This document shows positions 24,508-33,782 of a DNA stretch of 64,000 nucleotides, one piece after another. Within the stretch, counting starts at the first letter, position 1; each line of letters begins with the position of its first letter. A model generated the notes under the pieces. That model made no database searches. It was not told where the DNA came from and saw only the letters and a list, made by a program, of their open reading frames with translations. The stretch is from Methanoregulaceae archaeon UBA467 (GTDB lineage Archaea; Halobacteriota; Methanomicrobia; Methanomicrobiales; Methanospirillaceae): contig DASP01000017.1 of assembly GCA_002503825.1 (NCBI GenBank), positions 62,001 to 126,000 of the forward strand. Direction: 5' to 3'. The position numbers and the translations under genes were made by a program.

Positions 24508-25383
24508 TCAACAGGCCGTTATTCTTCCGTGGCCACGGGTCTTCCACCATATTTTCGCATAGGTCGAATCACCCGAGATCGTAACTGTTCCGTTTTCCAC
24601 CCGTGCGATGCCGTCAAGGTAATTCCGCATTATTTTTTCTTTTTCCGGACCTAAAACTCCAAAACGGTCCCGGAAATGATCGTACATCTCTTCTTTGGTC
24701 GCGAACCGGTACGACTTGTCAAGCGTCATCATTTTTACCCCCGGATATATCCCCATCTGTAAGAGGACCATCCACAGGCAATCCACTTTTGGGCCCGGTA
24801 CATACGTGCTGCCATGCAGGGCCGGCCATATTTCATTGTAATTTCGTTCCCAGAACGGCATATCGACAAACCAGTATAAATTGACGACGCCCGTGCAGAC
24901 GTCCTGCATCTTCTCCACAGCAGCCCTTATATCAGGAAATGATAACGATAGTGATGCAATGACCACATCATATGTTCCTCCGAGATCTTTCACCGGATCG
25001 ACATCTTCCCATTTTTTTTCAACGATCCTGATATTTTTTATTCCCTCCTGTGCTATAGCGGAGCGAAAAACACCTGACATACCCTTCGCGGGTTCAACTG
25101 CAGTAACCGCGGCTGCATGAGATGCGAGAGGGATTGCCAGCGTCCCCGGACCGGATCCTATATCCAGGACCTGTCCTCCCCGGGGAATTATAAGTCCTTC
25201 AAGTGTTTCCCTCACCCTCCGGCCATATTCCTGCCTTGACAACCGGTCATACCGGTGTGCAGCCTCTTCCTGGTTCCAGATATGTAACCCGTCCCTGAAC
25301 CCTTCGCTGGCAGTATGCCTGATATAACGGCTTTTCCATACCTTGTTCCAATCGATTCGCTCAATAATCCGCTCTTTTTTCAT
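24508..25383 (-). CDS. SAM-dependent methyltransferase, class I
   Basis: Protein of 291 residues with the SAM-binding motif I VLDIGSGPGTLAIPLA, the acidic end of strand 2 in VTAVEPAKGM and the post-motif VIASLSLSFPDI. These define the Rossmann methyltransferase fold. The N-terminal 60 residues (WNKVW and HIWNQEEAAHRYDRL) form a helical cap found in a methanogen subset of small-molecule methyltransferases. The substrate is unknown. It converges with the aldehyde dehydrogenase gene and is otherwise alone. Confidence 0.83.
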   Translation of the reverse strand: MKKERIIERIDWNKVWKSRYIRHTASEGFRDGLHIWNQEEAAHRYDRLSRQEYGRRVRETLEGLIIPRGGQVLDIGSGPGTLAIPLASHAAAVTAVEPAKGMSGVFRSAIAQEGIKNIRIVEKKWEDVDPVKDLGGTYDVVIASLSLSFPDIRAAVEKMQDVCTGVVNLYWFVDMPFWERNYNEIWPALHGSTYVPGPKVDCLWMVLLQMGIYPGVKMMTLDKSYRFATKEEMYDHFRDRFGVLGPEKEKIMRNYLDGIARVENGTVTISGDSTYAKIWWKTRGHGRITAC

Positions 25384-25538
25384 CTCGGCCTCCAGGTGAA
25401 CCCTGCAGTAATATCAACCGGTTATGACATTGCCTGAACCGGAATGCGGGCATTTGTCTATAATATGCAGGTAAATAGTTCTTACCCGGGAGAATGTTAT
25501 TATAATATCTGTTCCTATGGTTTGTCTGGTAAACCTTC

Positions 25539-25928
25539 ATGAACGGCGAAGAGATGTTAAAAACAACTGCCGATGAACTGGACCGGCTCCTTTCACCGGC
25601 TCATATTATGGGACAGGCAATAGATCTCGGGGATAAGGCGGTCATCCCTGTCGCCGAGTTCGGTTTTGGCTTCGGGGCCGGATACAAAAAGGGAAACGAT
25701 GAGAGCGGCGGTGCAGGAAGTGGCGGGGGAGGCGGCATCTCCCCGGTTGCACTGATAATTGTGCATAAAGATGTCAGGGGTGCAGAAGGAATACAGGTCC
25801 TCTCGCTTCGGAAGAATAATCCTGTTGCGCAGGTCATTTCAGCACTCTCGGAATCGCTCGCACCTCAGGTCATACAGGCCATCAAGGCCATGTCTGAATC
25901 AAAACAGAAGGGGACAAAAGAGGAGTAA
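25539..25928 (+). CDS. GerW/YtfJ family protein
   Basis: Protein of 129 residues of the Spore_YtfJ (GerW) family. An N-terminal helix is followed by a strand VIPVAEFGFGFGAGYKKG, a Gly-rich loop (GAGSGGGGG), then SPVALIIVHKD and a C-terminal charged helix. In Bacillus GerW is needed for full germination, and its gene sits next to a DUF2953 gene; the same pair is here, in an organism that makes no spores, so the shared role must be something else. A TATA-like TATAATATC lies about 35 bases upstream. The next two genes follow closely on the same strand. Confidence 0.87.
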   Translation: MNGEEMLKTTADELDRLLSPAHIMGQAIDLGDKAVIPVAEFGFGFGAGYKKGNDESGGAGSGGGGGISPVALIIVHKDVRGAEGIQVLSLRKNNPVAQVISALSESLAPQVIQAIKAMSESKQKGTKEE

Positions 25929-25966
25929 TCCCACATTTACCCTTCATACATCCCCAGACACACCCC

Positions 25967-26641
25967 ATGGACCCGGCCTCTTTTGCGATATACTTCATCC
26001 TCCTTTTCTCTGTTACGGCTGCAGTCATTGTTTTATACCTGATACCGCTCGATATTATGTTCTTATTCGAACATTACGGGCAGATTATGCACATTTCTGT
26101 CGTTGTCAGCTGGGCATTTTTTGGCGTATCAGCACGGTATCAGGGAGATGAACCACTCCTCGGGGTCACTCTTGCCGGCAGGACAGTGTATGAAAAAACC
26201 ATCGGGGAAACACCGTTTACCGGTGTCATTCCTTCAGGACCGGAAAAAATTCCCGGAAAAGGGACCGGACTATCATTTATGCAGATATCAGGCCAGTTTT
26301 TTACCCTTTTGCCGCACATGAAAAAATTCGTCCGGACATGTATCAGGGCATGTTCTTTCAGGAGACTGGACGCCGACCTCGTCATCGGCCTGTCAGGGGC
26401 AGCAGAGACCGGAAAATTCTTTGGTGCATGGTCAGCTGTACGACCGGCCCTGATGTTTTATCCGTCGGTTAACATCTCGGTTCTGCCGGTCTTTGACAGG
26501 GCCGTCATGGAAGGCCGGTGTAACCTCCGGGTACAGGTACGGAAGCCTGCAGATATCCTCGTGCACCTCATCCGGCTTATTGCCTCTGCAGAGGTACGGG
26601 GCATCATTTCCGGTGCGGCGCAACGGGAGGGACGCGGATGA
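25967..26641 (+). CDS. DUF2953 membrane-associated protein
   Basis: Protein of 224 residues with two hydrophobic N-terminal segments (about 5-25 and 40-56), then a soluble region with ISVLPVFDRAVMEGRCNLRVQVRKPADIL, the part by which I recognise DUF2953 (the Bacillus YtfI type). It begins 38 bases after the GerW gene and overlaps the next gene by ATGA. The conserved pairing of DUF2953 with GerW across bacteria and archaea suggests a membrane-linked complex. The molecular function is unknown. Confidence 0.75.
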   Translation: MDPASFAIYFILLFSVTAAVIVLYLIPLDIMFLFEHYGQIMHISVVVSWAFFGVSARYQGDEPLLGVTLAGRTVYEKTIGETPFTGVIPSGPEKIPGKGTGLSFMQISGQFFTLLPHMKKFVRTCIRACSFRRLDADLVIGLSGAAETGKFFGAWSAVRPALMFYPSVNISVLPVFDRAVMEGRCNLRVQVRKPADILVHLIRLIASAEVRGIISGAAQREGRG

Positions 26642-26886
26642 CACCCGACCGGTTTTTCTCATATGGTGAACCGCACCGTTGCGGTAACCGTGTATTCATC
26701 CCGGTTTACTATTCCGCAGGATTTTACGGGGAGGGATTCGGTTACCGGCAGATCGTCCCGTGGGTTCTCCTGATCGTCGAAGATGACATGGTGTCCTTCG
26801 CCCCGCTTGGTGAAGAGGTGACCGCAGAAGATCTCACTCGGGTCATAAAAGACATTTCCAGCCCGTCCGGGCCATGCGGTGAATGA
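26638..26886 (+). CDS. Small GerW-like protein, third gene of the cluster
   Basis: Protein of 82 residues whose ATG overlaps the DUF2953 stop (ATGA). I know no named family for it. Its core, FSYGEPHRCGNRVFIPV then a Gly/aromatic stretch and VPWVLLIVEDDMVSFAPL, follows the GerW plan: G-(D/E)-P, a short loop, (V/I)-x-I-P-V, a glycine-rich turn, and a hydrophobic strand ending in D and a V-x-x-x-P-L. It lacks the N-terminal helix and the long Gly loop. It is probably a trimmed paralogue of the gene at 25539 and a partner in the same complex. This rests on visual alignment only. Confidence 0.65.
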   Translation: MTPDRFFSYGEPHRCGNRVFIPVYYSAGFYGEGFGYRQIVPWVLLIVEDDMVSFAPLGEEVTAEDLTRVIKDISSPSGPCGE

Positions 26887-26898
26887 ATATTATCCATT

Positions 26899-27213
26899 TC
26901 ACTCAATAAATGCCCTGCTTTTCACTGCAGCAAAGAAACCGACCACCGGCACGATCAGTGCGGTATAGAGAAGGAAGACGAGTACCTCGCTTTCAGGATA
27001 AAGGAGCAGTCCGGAAAAGGTTATGAATGCCGCTGCAGCGAGAATCAGGAGGCTGTTTCCAACAAGACGGGTAAGTCCTTCACGGTTGCGGATTTTCATA
27101 TTCTTTGATCCTGTAATCAGGTCTGCCCGTTTTTTAAACCGGATCATGTATCCGAGGACAAGGAAAAAGAACATTAAAAATTCGGTAACAACCAGAAGAA
27201 TTGCAGACGCCAT
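26899..27213 (-). CDS. Small membrane protein, DUF3784-like
   Basis: Protein of up to 104 residues with three TM helices (about 3-24, 50-70 and 76-95) and a short basic loop MIRFKKRADLITGSKNM after helix 1. That loop and the size resemble DUF3784 proteins, whose function is unknown. A TATA-like ATATAAAA (plus-strand 27227-27234) lies only about 18 bases before the ATG at 27213, so the true start could be Met14 (27174) if that box is real. It converges with the GerW cluster. Confidence 0.6.
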   Translation of the reverse strand: MASAILLVVTEFLMFFFLVLGYMIRFKKRADLITGSKNMKIRNREGLTRLVGNSLLILAAAAFITFSGLLLYPESEVLVFLLYTALIVPVVGFFAAVKSRAFIE

Positions 27214-27557
27214 CCGTTTTACTCCGTTTTATATCTCACCTCTGGGTTCTTTCAGGATATACAATATTCGGCAGGCCCCTGAGGTATCAGCAAGGATGTG
27301 ACAATAACATTACCGAGGTCATATGTAAACAGCTATAACGGGCAGGCCGGATACCATTAAAATGAAAACCAGAGAATATGAATTTTACCGGAAGAAAACC
27401 CATTTCCCGGGGGCCTCAACGGAACCCGGGGGTCGTTTCATTCGCAGGAACAGTATATCCCTGAACATCCCGCAGAACAAAGGCCGTGTAGTTCTTTTGA
27501 GGGGCCTGACATTTTATCAGATCTGAAAAATGAAAACGTTTTATCCGGTTGAAAGAA
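27214..27557. other. 344-base gap after the ABC cassette
   Basis: No supported gene. It holds two CCCGGG sites 13 bases apart and short perfect palindromes TCAGATCTGA and AAAACGTTTT close to the end of the last permease gene. No strong terminator is seen. Confidence 0.4.
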
Positions 27558-28724
27558 TTAATCGTGCCTGAGCGCCTCAATCGGGTTTAATTCCGAGGCC
27601 TTCCAAGCGGGGTAGAAACCGGAGAGCATGGAGGTACCGATACCAAACGCCATTCCGTACAGTATATAGACAAGACTCGACGGGACAAAAAGGTACTGGG
27701 TGGATTCAAGCATGACGATGCTCACTGCGTACCCGCCGATAAAACTCAATAAACCCCCGATAGAACTCCCGATAAGGCCAAGGATGAAGGCCTCAAAGAG
27801 AAACATCTTCATTACCTCCTTCCGTTGTGTCCCGATACTCCTCATTATCCCGATCTCACGTATCCGCTCGGTGACTGACATCATCATGATGTTGAGAATG
27901 CTCACGCCGGCGACAATAAGGGATATGCCACCTATCGCAGTCGTAAATGTGGTTATCCTGCCAAATGCATCAAGGATAGTCTCGAGGATTGCCTTTGTGT
28001 CGATTACATCGACAATAGTATCCCTGCGGTTGAGTTTCTTCTCGATCGCTTCCTTCACGGCCGCAATCGTACCCAGGTCCTTTACCTTGACAATGACAAG
28101 GTCGTATCCTGCAGGGTCATACGCCTGTTCAAACCATTTGTCTTCTACAACGATCCCGTAGTCAGGATTGATGTCAAACCCCATCCCCCGCTCTTTTAAA
28201 ATACCGACGATACGGAGCGATCCCTTGTCTGCTATCGTGATCCTGGACCCGATCTTTAAATTATTCTCTTCGGCGAAGCGCTCACCTGCCATTGCACCTG
28301 AAGCACCCCTGATATAGGATCCCTCTTTCAGATCGAGCAATATGGGAATATCATCCGGTTTAAGACCGTAAATAACACCTGCGGTATCCTCTGTACCCAC
28401 CTTCATCCTCGATCCGCCGGAATAGACCGGTATTGTGACATCCGGTGCGACCGCCCGCCTGATCTGTTCCACGTCGCGCTCTGATATCGAGTCTGAGGTC
28501 GTGCCCCCCATCCGCACTCCGCTACCGGTGTGCGGGCTGACAATGACAGTGTCTCCCACGGTGGAGAGGCTGTCGGATATCGAGAGGACAAGGCTGTTTC
28601 CAAGTATTCCCATGGAGGAGATGGTGACTACGCCGATTATGATGCCAAGGACCGCAAGCAAAGACCGCACCCAGTGAATCTTCACGTTCCTCTTCGCAAA
28701 ATCAAAAAATACCGCCGACTGCAC
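27558..28724 (-). CDS. FtsX-like ABC permease (third of three)
   Basis: MacB/LolC-type permease of 388 residues: an N-terminal TM helix (about 20-40), an extracytoplasmic MacB-like domain, and three TM helices in the last 130 residues with the FtsX motif SVTERIREIGIMRSIGTQRKEV. It shares the opening HWVRSLLA-x-x-G-I-I-I-G-V and the internal DINPDY block with the two permeases before it, so the three are tandem duplicates. These proteins do not carry substrate through a pore but pass force from the ATPase to an outside partner. It is last in the cassette, 92 bases after the second permease. Confidence 0.9.
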   Translation of the reverse strand: MQSAVFFDFAKRNVKIHWVRSLLAVLGIIIGVVTISSMGILGNSLVLSISDSLSTVGDTVIVSPHTGSGVRMGGTTSDSISERDVEQIRRAVAPDVTIPVYSGGSRMKVGTEDTAGVIYGLKPDDIPILLDLKEGSYIRGASGAMAGERFAEENNLKIGSRITIADKGSLRIVGILKERGMGFDINPDYGIVVEDKWFEQAYDPAGYDLVIVKVKDLGTIAAVKEAIEKKLNRRDTIVDVIDTKAILETILDAFGRITTFTTAIGGISLIVAGVSILNIMMMSVTERIREIGIMRSIGTQRKEVMKMFLFEAFILGLIGSSIGGLLSFIGGYAVSIVMLESTQYLFVPSSLVYILYGMAFGIGTSMLSGFYPAWKASELNPIEALRHD

Positions 28725-28816
28725 GTGTTATTCCTCCTCAATTCCCGGGTATCCCTGCCTGCGTACTTCTGCGGGGACGTCTGTGCAGAAGATATGGACC
28801 CCATTGTATATCAGTT

Positions 28817-30016
28817 TCATTCATAATGCAGCGCCTCTATCGGATTGAGCCGGGACGCCCGCCATGCAGGGTAGAGTCCTGATACAATACTGGTAAAAAT
28901 ACCAAAGCTCATTCCAAAAATGATATAGCCGATACCGCTGGTATCGAAGACGATTATCTCTGCTCCCCCCGAAAAAGATGAGAGGAGCGTATCTGCAACA
29001 GAGATACTGATAAACCAGCCGCTGATGACAGAAAGGATACCCCCGGCAACTGCACCAGCCACCCCGAGAATAAACGCCTCATACAGGAATATACGCATTA
29101 TCTGGCTCTTCTTTGTCCCGATACTTCTTAATATCCCGATTTCTTTTGTTCTTTCCGTGACCGATATGATCATGACATTCAGGATACTGACCCCTGCCAC
29201 CAGGAGCGCCACACCGCCGATCCCGAGCAGGAAAAAGGAGATTGCATCAGTCGTCTCGTAAAAAAGTTCCAGTATCTCGCGCGAGTCCATGATGTCCATT
29301 TTTTCATTCTGGCGGTTCATCTGGTCGTCAACCGAGGCCTTCACTGCATTCATGTCGTTTATGTCGCGGACCTTTACCAGCACCTTCGTAGAACCCTGTC
29401 TGCCTGATAAATCCTCGTACCAGTCACGGGTTACCACAATGGCATAGTCAGGGTTGATATCAATCGCCATACCCCTTTCACTGATGACCCCTATGACCCT
29501 TACCGACTCATTTCCAACCTGGATTGAATTCCCGGCATTTATTTTAAATTCTTCTGCAAGGAGGGCGCCGATAAGGCACCCAGACCCGGTCCCCTTCGGG
29601 TACACTCCTGAATCGAGCGGGAGAAGGAGCTGGATATCCTCCGTCTGCAGGGCAATCATCATCACGTACCCGGATTGATCTGCCGTTTTAATGCGAATTC
29701 CGTCTTCAACGACGGGTATAACCGTGTTTGGTCCGGCCGCACGGGTTATCCTTTCGAGATCCCTGTCAGAGATAGAGGCCCCGATGGAACTTCTGGGGTC
29801 AAAATGGTCACCGCTTGCCGCCACAAGGTGAGGTGTAATCACCAGTGTATCTGACACGTCGGTAACAAGACCGGAAAAAAGAATTGTAATGCTGTTTCCA
29901 AGTATCCCGAGCGAGGCAATTGCCATCACACCGATCATGATACCAATGATCGCAAGGAGTGAACGGACCCAGTGACGCCGCACATTCCGGCTTGCAAGGT
30001 TAATAATAATACCCAT
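28817..30016 (-). CDS. FtsX-like ABC permease (second of three)
   Basis: Permease of 399 residues with the same plan as its neighbours: TM1 after HWVRSLLAIIGIMIGVMAI, a periplasm-like domain with RGMAIDINPDYAIVV, and a C-terminal three-helix FtsX unit starting SVTERTKEIGILRSIGTKK. The outer domain differs most from the others, which suggests that each copy has its own partner or that the complex is a heteromer. It begins 39 bases after the stop of the first permease. Confidence 0.9.
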   Translation of the reverse strand: MGIIINLASRNVRRHWVRSLLAIIGIMIGVMAIASLGILGNSITILFSGLVTDVSDTLVITPHLVAASGDHFDPRSSIGASISDRDLERITRAAGPNTVIPVVEDGIRIKTADQSGYVMMIALQTEDIQLLLPLDSGVYPKGTGSGCLIGALLAEEFKINAGNSIQVGNESVRVIGVISERGMAIDINPDYAIVVTRDWYEDLSGRQGSTKVLVKVRDINDMNAVKASVDDQMNRQNEKMDIMDSREILELFYETTDAISFFLLGIGGVALLVAGVSILNVMIISVTERTKEIGILRSIGTKKSQIMRIFLYEAFILGVAGAVAGGILSVISGWFISISVADTLLSSFSGGAEIIVFDTSGIGYIIFGMSFGIFTSIVSGLYPAWRASRLNPIEALHYE

Positions 30017-30055
30017 AATTATCCGGCCCTGCAGTGCAGACGCGTGACATCCTGA

Positions 30056-31258
30056 CTATTCATGTCTCAATGCCTCGATCGGGGTCATATTCGATGCTTT
30101 CCATGCAGGGTAAAATCCCGAAACCGTGCTCACCACAATCCCAAAAAGAATCGCAAAAGAAACATACAATATCGCGTTAAAATCAAATATTGTGGCGTTT
30201 TCTCCAAATGAAGTGCCGGTCGTCAGGACTTCAATCGCCACGCCGCTGATAAGGATTCCTCCCAGAACCGAGAGGACCCCTCCCACGGCGCTGCCGACCA
30301 CGCCAAGGATCATCGACTCGTACAGGAACATCACCAGCACCTGTCTTCGTGTCGCCCCGAAACTCCGGAGAATACCAATTTCCCTTATCCGTTCGGTAAC
30401 AGAAATTATCATTACGTTTAAGATGCTCACTGCTGCAACCACAAGCGAGATTGCCCCGATGCCAATGAGAAAAACGGTAATCTGGTCGTAAATCTGCTGG
30501 TACTGGGTTAACAGGTCACGTGAGTCGGTGATGTCGACGACGGTGTCCCTCCGGTTCATCTGGTGATCAATAGCCTGCTTGACGGTATCGATGTCGTTGA
30601 TATTCTCGACTTTAATAATTACCTGGTCATACTCATCGCTCCTCGAAAAATGAGAGGCAAACCAGCCTTCATCAACCACGAGTGCGTAATCAGGATTAAT
30701 ATCAATGGCAAACCCCCGCTCTTCAAGAATCCCGGAGACCCTGACGCTTTCATTTCCTATCATGACGCGGCTGCCCGGGGAGAGGGCCCATTCCCGGGCC
30801 AGGTAATGTCCGACAAGGCATCCGGGTGAGTTCTGGCGGAGATACTGGCCTTCCCTGACATCCAGAAGGTAATTACTATCGTCTGCGGCGAGTCCGATGA
30901 TGGTGGCATACCCTGATTCGTCACCAAATGAGATCTCTTCCGCACTCTGCTGCACGGGTATCACCCTGTTTTGACCGCTCACCCGTGCGATCCTGTCAAG
31001 CTCCGATTGTGAAATTGTTGACTGTACGGCCCTCCGCGGGTCACCAAAAAAATCACCCGTTCCTGCTGCAACATGGGGGGTGATGATGACCGTATCGCCA
31101 ACATCGCTTATCACATTCGCTACTAAAAGATTGATGCTGTTACCCATGATCCCGAGGGCTGCAATCGCAAGCACCCCGATAATAATTCCTGTGGTGGCGA
31201 GAAGAGAACGAATCCAGTGCCTTTTTAAATTTTTTAATGCGAGGTCCAAAAAGATCAT
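30056..31258 (-). CDS. FtsX-like ABC permease (first of three)
   Basis: Permease of 400 residues, closest to the ATPase gene; its start ATG overlaps the ATPase stop (31255-31258), so the two are made together. It shows TM1 after HWIRSLLATTGIIIGVLAI, the outer-domain block RGFAIDINPDYALVV and the FtsX motif SVTERIREIGILRSFGATRRQV. The pairing with a LolD/MacB-type ATPase identifies a mechanotransmission ABC system of unknown target. Confidence 0.91.
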   Translation of the reverse strand: MIFLDLALKNLKRHWIRSLLATTGIIIGVLAIAALGIMGNSINLLVANVISDVGDTVIITPHVAAGTGDFFGDPRRAVQSTISQSELDRIARVSGQNRVIPVQQSAEEISFGDESGYATIIGLAADDSNYLLDVREGQYLRQNSPGCLVGHYLAREWALSPGSRVMIGNESVRVSGILEERGFAIDINPDYALVVDEGWFASHFSRSDEYDQVIIKVENINDIDTVKQAIDHQMNRRDTVVDITDSRDLLTQYQQIYDQITVFLIGIGAISLVVAAVSILNVMIISVTERIREIGILRSFGATRRQVLVMFLYESMILGVVGSAVGGVLSVLGGILISGVAIEVLTTGTSFGENATIFDFNAILYVSFAILFGIVVSTVSGFYPAWKASNMTPIEALRHE

Positions 31259-31944
31259 ACGATCTTTCCATCAACGATCCGTATGGTGCGGTGAGCATAT
31301 TCTGCGATCTTCGGGTCATGTGTCACCATTATTATCGTCTTTCCCCGGTTCCTGTTCAGGTCTGAAAGAAGTTCCATTATCGCGCTCCCGGTTTTTGTGT
31401 CAAGGTTACCGGTGGGTTCATCGGCGAGCAGTATTTCGGGATCATTTACAAGTGCCCTGGCGATTGCAACCCTCTGCTGCTGGCCTCCGGACAGTTCACT
31501 CGGTTTGTGGCTGAAAAGATTCGTCTCCAGGCTCATGGATTCCAGCACTTCTATACTCCGGCCTTTAGAGTCAGCCGCCCCCGTTTTCAGGATGAACGGG
31601 TACTGCACATTTTCAAGTGCAGTGAGAAGCGGTATCAGGTTGAACTGCTGGAAAATAAAGCCGATATGGTCCCGGCGAAGGGAGGTAAGCTCTTCGTCGG
31701 TCATTCCTTTCACCCTCTTTCCCTTGATATAGAGTTCTCCTTCCGTCGGCGTATCAAGGCATCCCATCAGGTTGAGAAGGGTTGATTTCCCGGACCCCGA
31801 CGGTCCCATGATGGCGATAAATTCACCCTGTGCAATATAGAGCGAGATTTTGTTGAGGGCGACCACATCCCCGGCCGGAAGAGGGTAGACCTTCGTAACA
31901 TCGGTGAACCGCATTACCGGTTCAGGTTCAGACGGATTTTCCAT
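31255..31944 (-). CDS. ABC transporter ATPase, LolD/MacB type
   Basis: ATPase of 229 residues with Walker A GPSGSGKST (about 44-52), the Q-loop in IGFIFQQFNLIP, signature ELSGGQQQRVAIARALV, Walker B ILLADEPTGNLD and the switch His in VTHDPKIAEYAH. The GFIFQQFNL and DEPTGNLD stretches are typical of the LolD/FtsE/MacB branch that pairs with FtsX-like permeases. It overlaps the preceding CARDB-like gene by 17 bases and the following permease by four. It is the only ATPase of the cassette and so must serve all three permeases. Confidence 0.94.
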   Translation of the reverse strand: MENPSEPEPVMRFTDVTKVYPLPAGDVVALNKISLYIAQGEFIAIMGPSGSGKSTLLNLMGCLDTPTEGELYIKGKRVKGMTDEELTSLRRDHIGFIFQQFNLIPLLTALENVQYPFILKTGAADSKGRSIEVLESMSLETNLFSHKPSELSGGQQQRVAIARALVNDPEILLADEPTGNLDTKTGSAIMELLSDLNRNRGKTIIMVTHDPKIAEYAHRTIRIVDGKIV

Positions 31945-33091
31945 CCCGTTTTCTCCATGAATACCAGATGACCCCGCCGATGACTACTGCAATGACAATG
32001 ATAAGCCCGATAATGGGAAGCGGTATACCCCCCTCCTTCCCGGCTCCGGGAGTAAATTCCGGAACATCGACAGCCGTCGTCTTTTCAAACAGGTTACCGT
32101 CCACGTCCTTGTAGGTCACTACAATAGGTACAGATTCCAGATTTTCGGCCTGGAACGTTATTTCAAAACTGGAAAAGTCATCGGGCTGAAGAGATCCGAC
32201 TACGTACTTACGGTACGGGTCAACAGGGGTTACTCCTTCCCCGGCCATGACGACAACGGAATTTGCCACTTCAAGGCCCGCATTTGTCACATCGCCGGTA
32301 ACAGAATACGTTTCACCTTCAAGGTCAACGACTATATTTGAGAGTATTGGATTTGCCTGCTTTTTGCTTTCACCTAGCACGACTGGCACCGTAACTTCTG
32401 ATATATGGGTATTGATCCCGTTTTTATATTCTACTTTTATTTTGAGGTTTGTTGTTTCATAGGGGGTAACTGAAAGCGACAGTCCTGAAGAGGAGTCGGG
32501 ATTAATATTCCCGATAAAGTAGCTTGTCGGGACAATATCAAGACCCTGCCCGCCGGGATATACGATGACGCCGTTGACCTGGTTGTCCCGGGGGTTCCCG
32601 ACAATGATCCTGACCGTGTCTTTCTTTCCCGCTGAAAAAGTATCGGGCTTTTCGACGACGGAAATTTCAAGCTTGTCGTTTTGCACCTGCAGTTTTACCG
32701 GATAGCGGAGGTACCCCGCATCCCTGAAATCAAGTGAAAATACCGGGTAATAGATACCCTCGGGAACATCGGCCTTAACGGTAAATACAAATGTCATCTT
32801 GTTTCCCGCCCCGATCGAAGTCGCGGTATCGTAGGGATTTGAGAGCACCCTGATATCAGGGTCATACATGGTTGCCCTTCTCAACGGGACACTCTGGACA
32901 CCGTTATTCGTTACTTCGACGGTAATCGTTCCTGTGTCCCCCTCGATAAACACTGCCGGATCGAGCGTAACCAGAGTAACCGAGACCTGTCCCGCCGCCG
33001 CCTCGGCTGCGCTGTCCACCGCGGATACGGCGGAAAAAAGGGAAAAAACTGCCAGAACTGCAATAATGAGCCATAAACTATATCTTTTCAT
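31928..33091 (-). CDS. Exported CARDB-like (COG1361-type) protein of the ABC cassette
   Basis: Protein of 387 residues with a signal peptide (about 1-24, ending AVSAVDSA), at least three beta-sandwich repeats of the NEW/CARDB type, marked by TVEVTNNGVQSVPL near residue 55, and by VTNAGLEVANSVVV and VGSLQPDDFSSFEI later, then a C-terminal TM helix (about 357-377) and a basic tail. It is anchored with most mass outside. Sitting one base after the Yip1 gene and overlapping the ATPase gene, it is the likely outside partner, the role MacA plays in bacteria, though unlike MacA it has no hairpin. Confidence 0.82.
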   Translation of the reverse strand: MKRYSLWLIIAVLAVFSLFSAVSAVDSAAEAAAGQVSVTLVTLDPAVFIEGDTGTITVEVTNNGVQSVPLRRATMYDPDIRVLSNPYDTATSIGAGNKMTFVFTVKADVPEGIYYPVFSLDFRDAGYLRYPVKLQVQNDKLEISVVEKPDTFSAGKKDTVRIIVGNPRDNQVNGVIVYPGGQGLDIVPTSYFIGNINPDSSSGLSLSVTPYETTNLKIKVEYKNGINTHISEVTVPVVLGESKKQANPILSNIVVDLEGETYSVTGDVTNAGLEVANSVVVMAGEGVTPVDPYRKYVVGSLQPDDFSSFEITFQAENLESVPIVVTYKDVDGNLFEKTTAVDVPEFTPGAGKEGGIPLPIIGLIIVIAVVIGGVIWYSWRKRDGKSV

Positions 33092-33092
33092 T

Positions 33093-33782
33093 TTACTGTC
33101 CTCCGAAGAGTGATATCCCGAATACTGCCGTTACCAGGATGTAGATGACATATATGCCGACCGGGATCCCGACCGTGAGTGCGGAATTCTTCAGGGTAAG
33201 GTTCCTGGCATATTTCATACCGAATATCCAGATATTAGCACCCCAGAAGATAAAGATCACCGAAATTAAGACTGTAACAAGCATGAATTCCTTGTATGCA
33301 GGATCGAGAAGGACCTTCTCCATCGCGGTCTGCACTGCAACGGGGTCCGTAAACGATTTTAACACCGGCACCTTTACCAGGGGTATGTAATACAGGGAGA
33401 GTCCAAGCGATATGAGGGATCCAATAATTACAGGAACGAGCCCGAATGATACAACTTCAAGAATTCTTTTAAAATCCCCTTCCCCTTTAAAAAATCGTGA
33501 AAGAATGAAGAAGACTCCGGCAAGGACTACCCACCACATGATCAGAAAACCAAAAAAGGCTGACACTCCGCCGATAATTCCCAGCAGCGATGCCATCCCT
33601 TCACCGGCACCCTGTACGAACATTTTAGCATAGATGCCTGAGACCAGGTACCCGAGGATTGCGGAAATTATTCCCCCGATGAGAACAATAACCGCTGGTA
33701 TCTTCAGACTACCCTCTCCGGTGGACCATTCCTTAAAGAAGGTATCGGGACGAAAGAGCATATCTGATATTCTGTGTATCAT
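33093..33782 (-). CDS. Yip1-domain membrane protein of the ABC cassette
   Basis: Integral membrane protein of 229 residues with five TM helices. The N-terminus RISDMLFRPDTFFKEW and the first TM segments match the Yip1 domain found in many archaeal and bacterial membrane proteins. The ATG at 33782 is preferred to an upstream TTG (33797); a TATA-like AAATATAGATAG lies further upstream. It is the first gene of the six-gene cassette. Its function is unknown; its place next to the exoprotein suggests help in assembly. Confidence 0.8.
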   Translation of the reverse strand: MIHRISDMLFRPDTFFKEWSTGEGSLKIPAVIVLIGGIISAILGYLVSGIYAKMFVQGAGEGMASLLGIIGGVSAFFGFLIMWWVVLAGVFFILSRFFKGEGDFKRILEVVSFGLVPVIIGSLISLGLSLYYIPLVKVPVLKSFTDPVAVQTAMEKVLLDPAYKEFMLVTVLISVIFIFWGANIWIFGMKYARNLTLKNSALTVGIPVGIYVIYILVTAVFGISLFGGQ

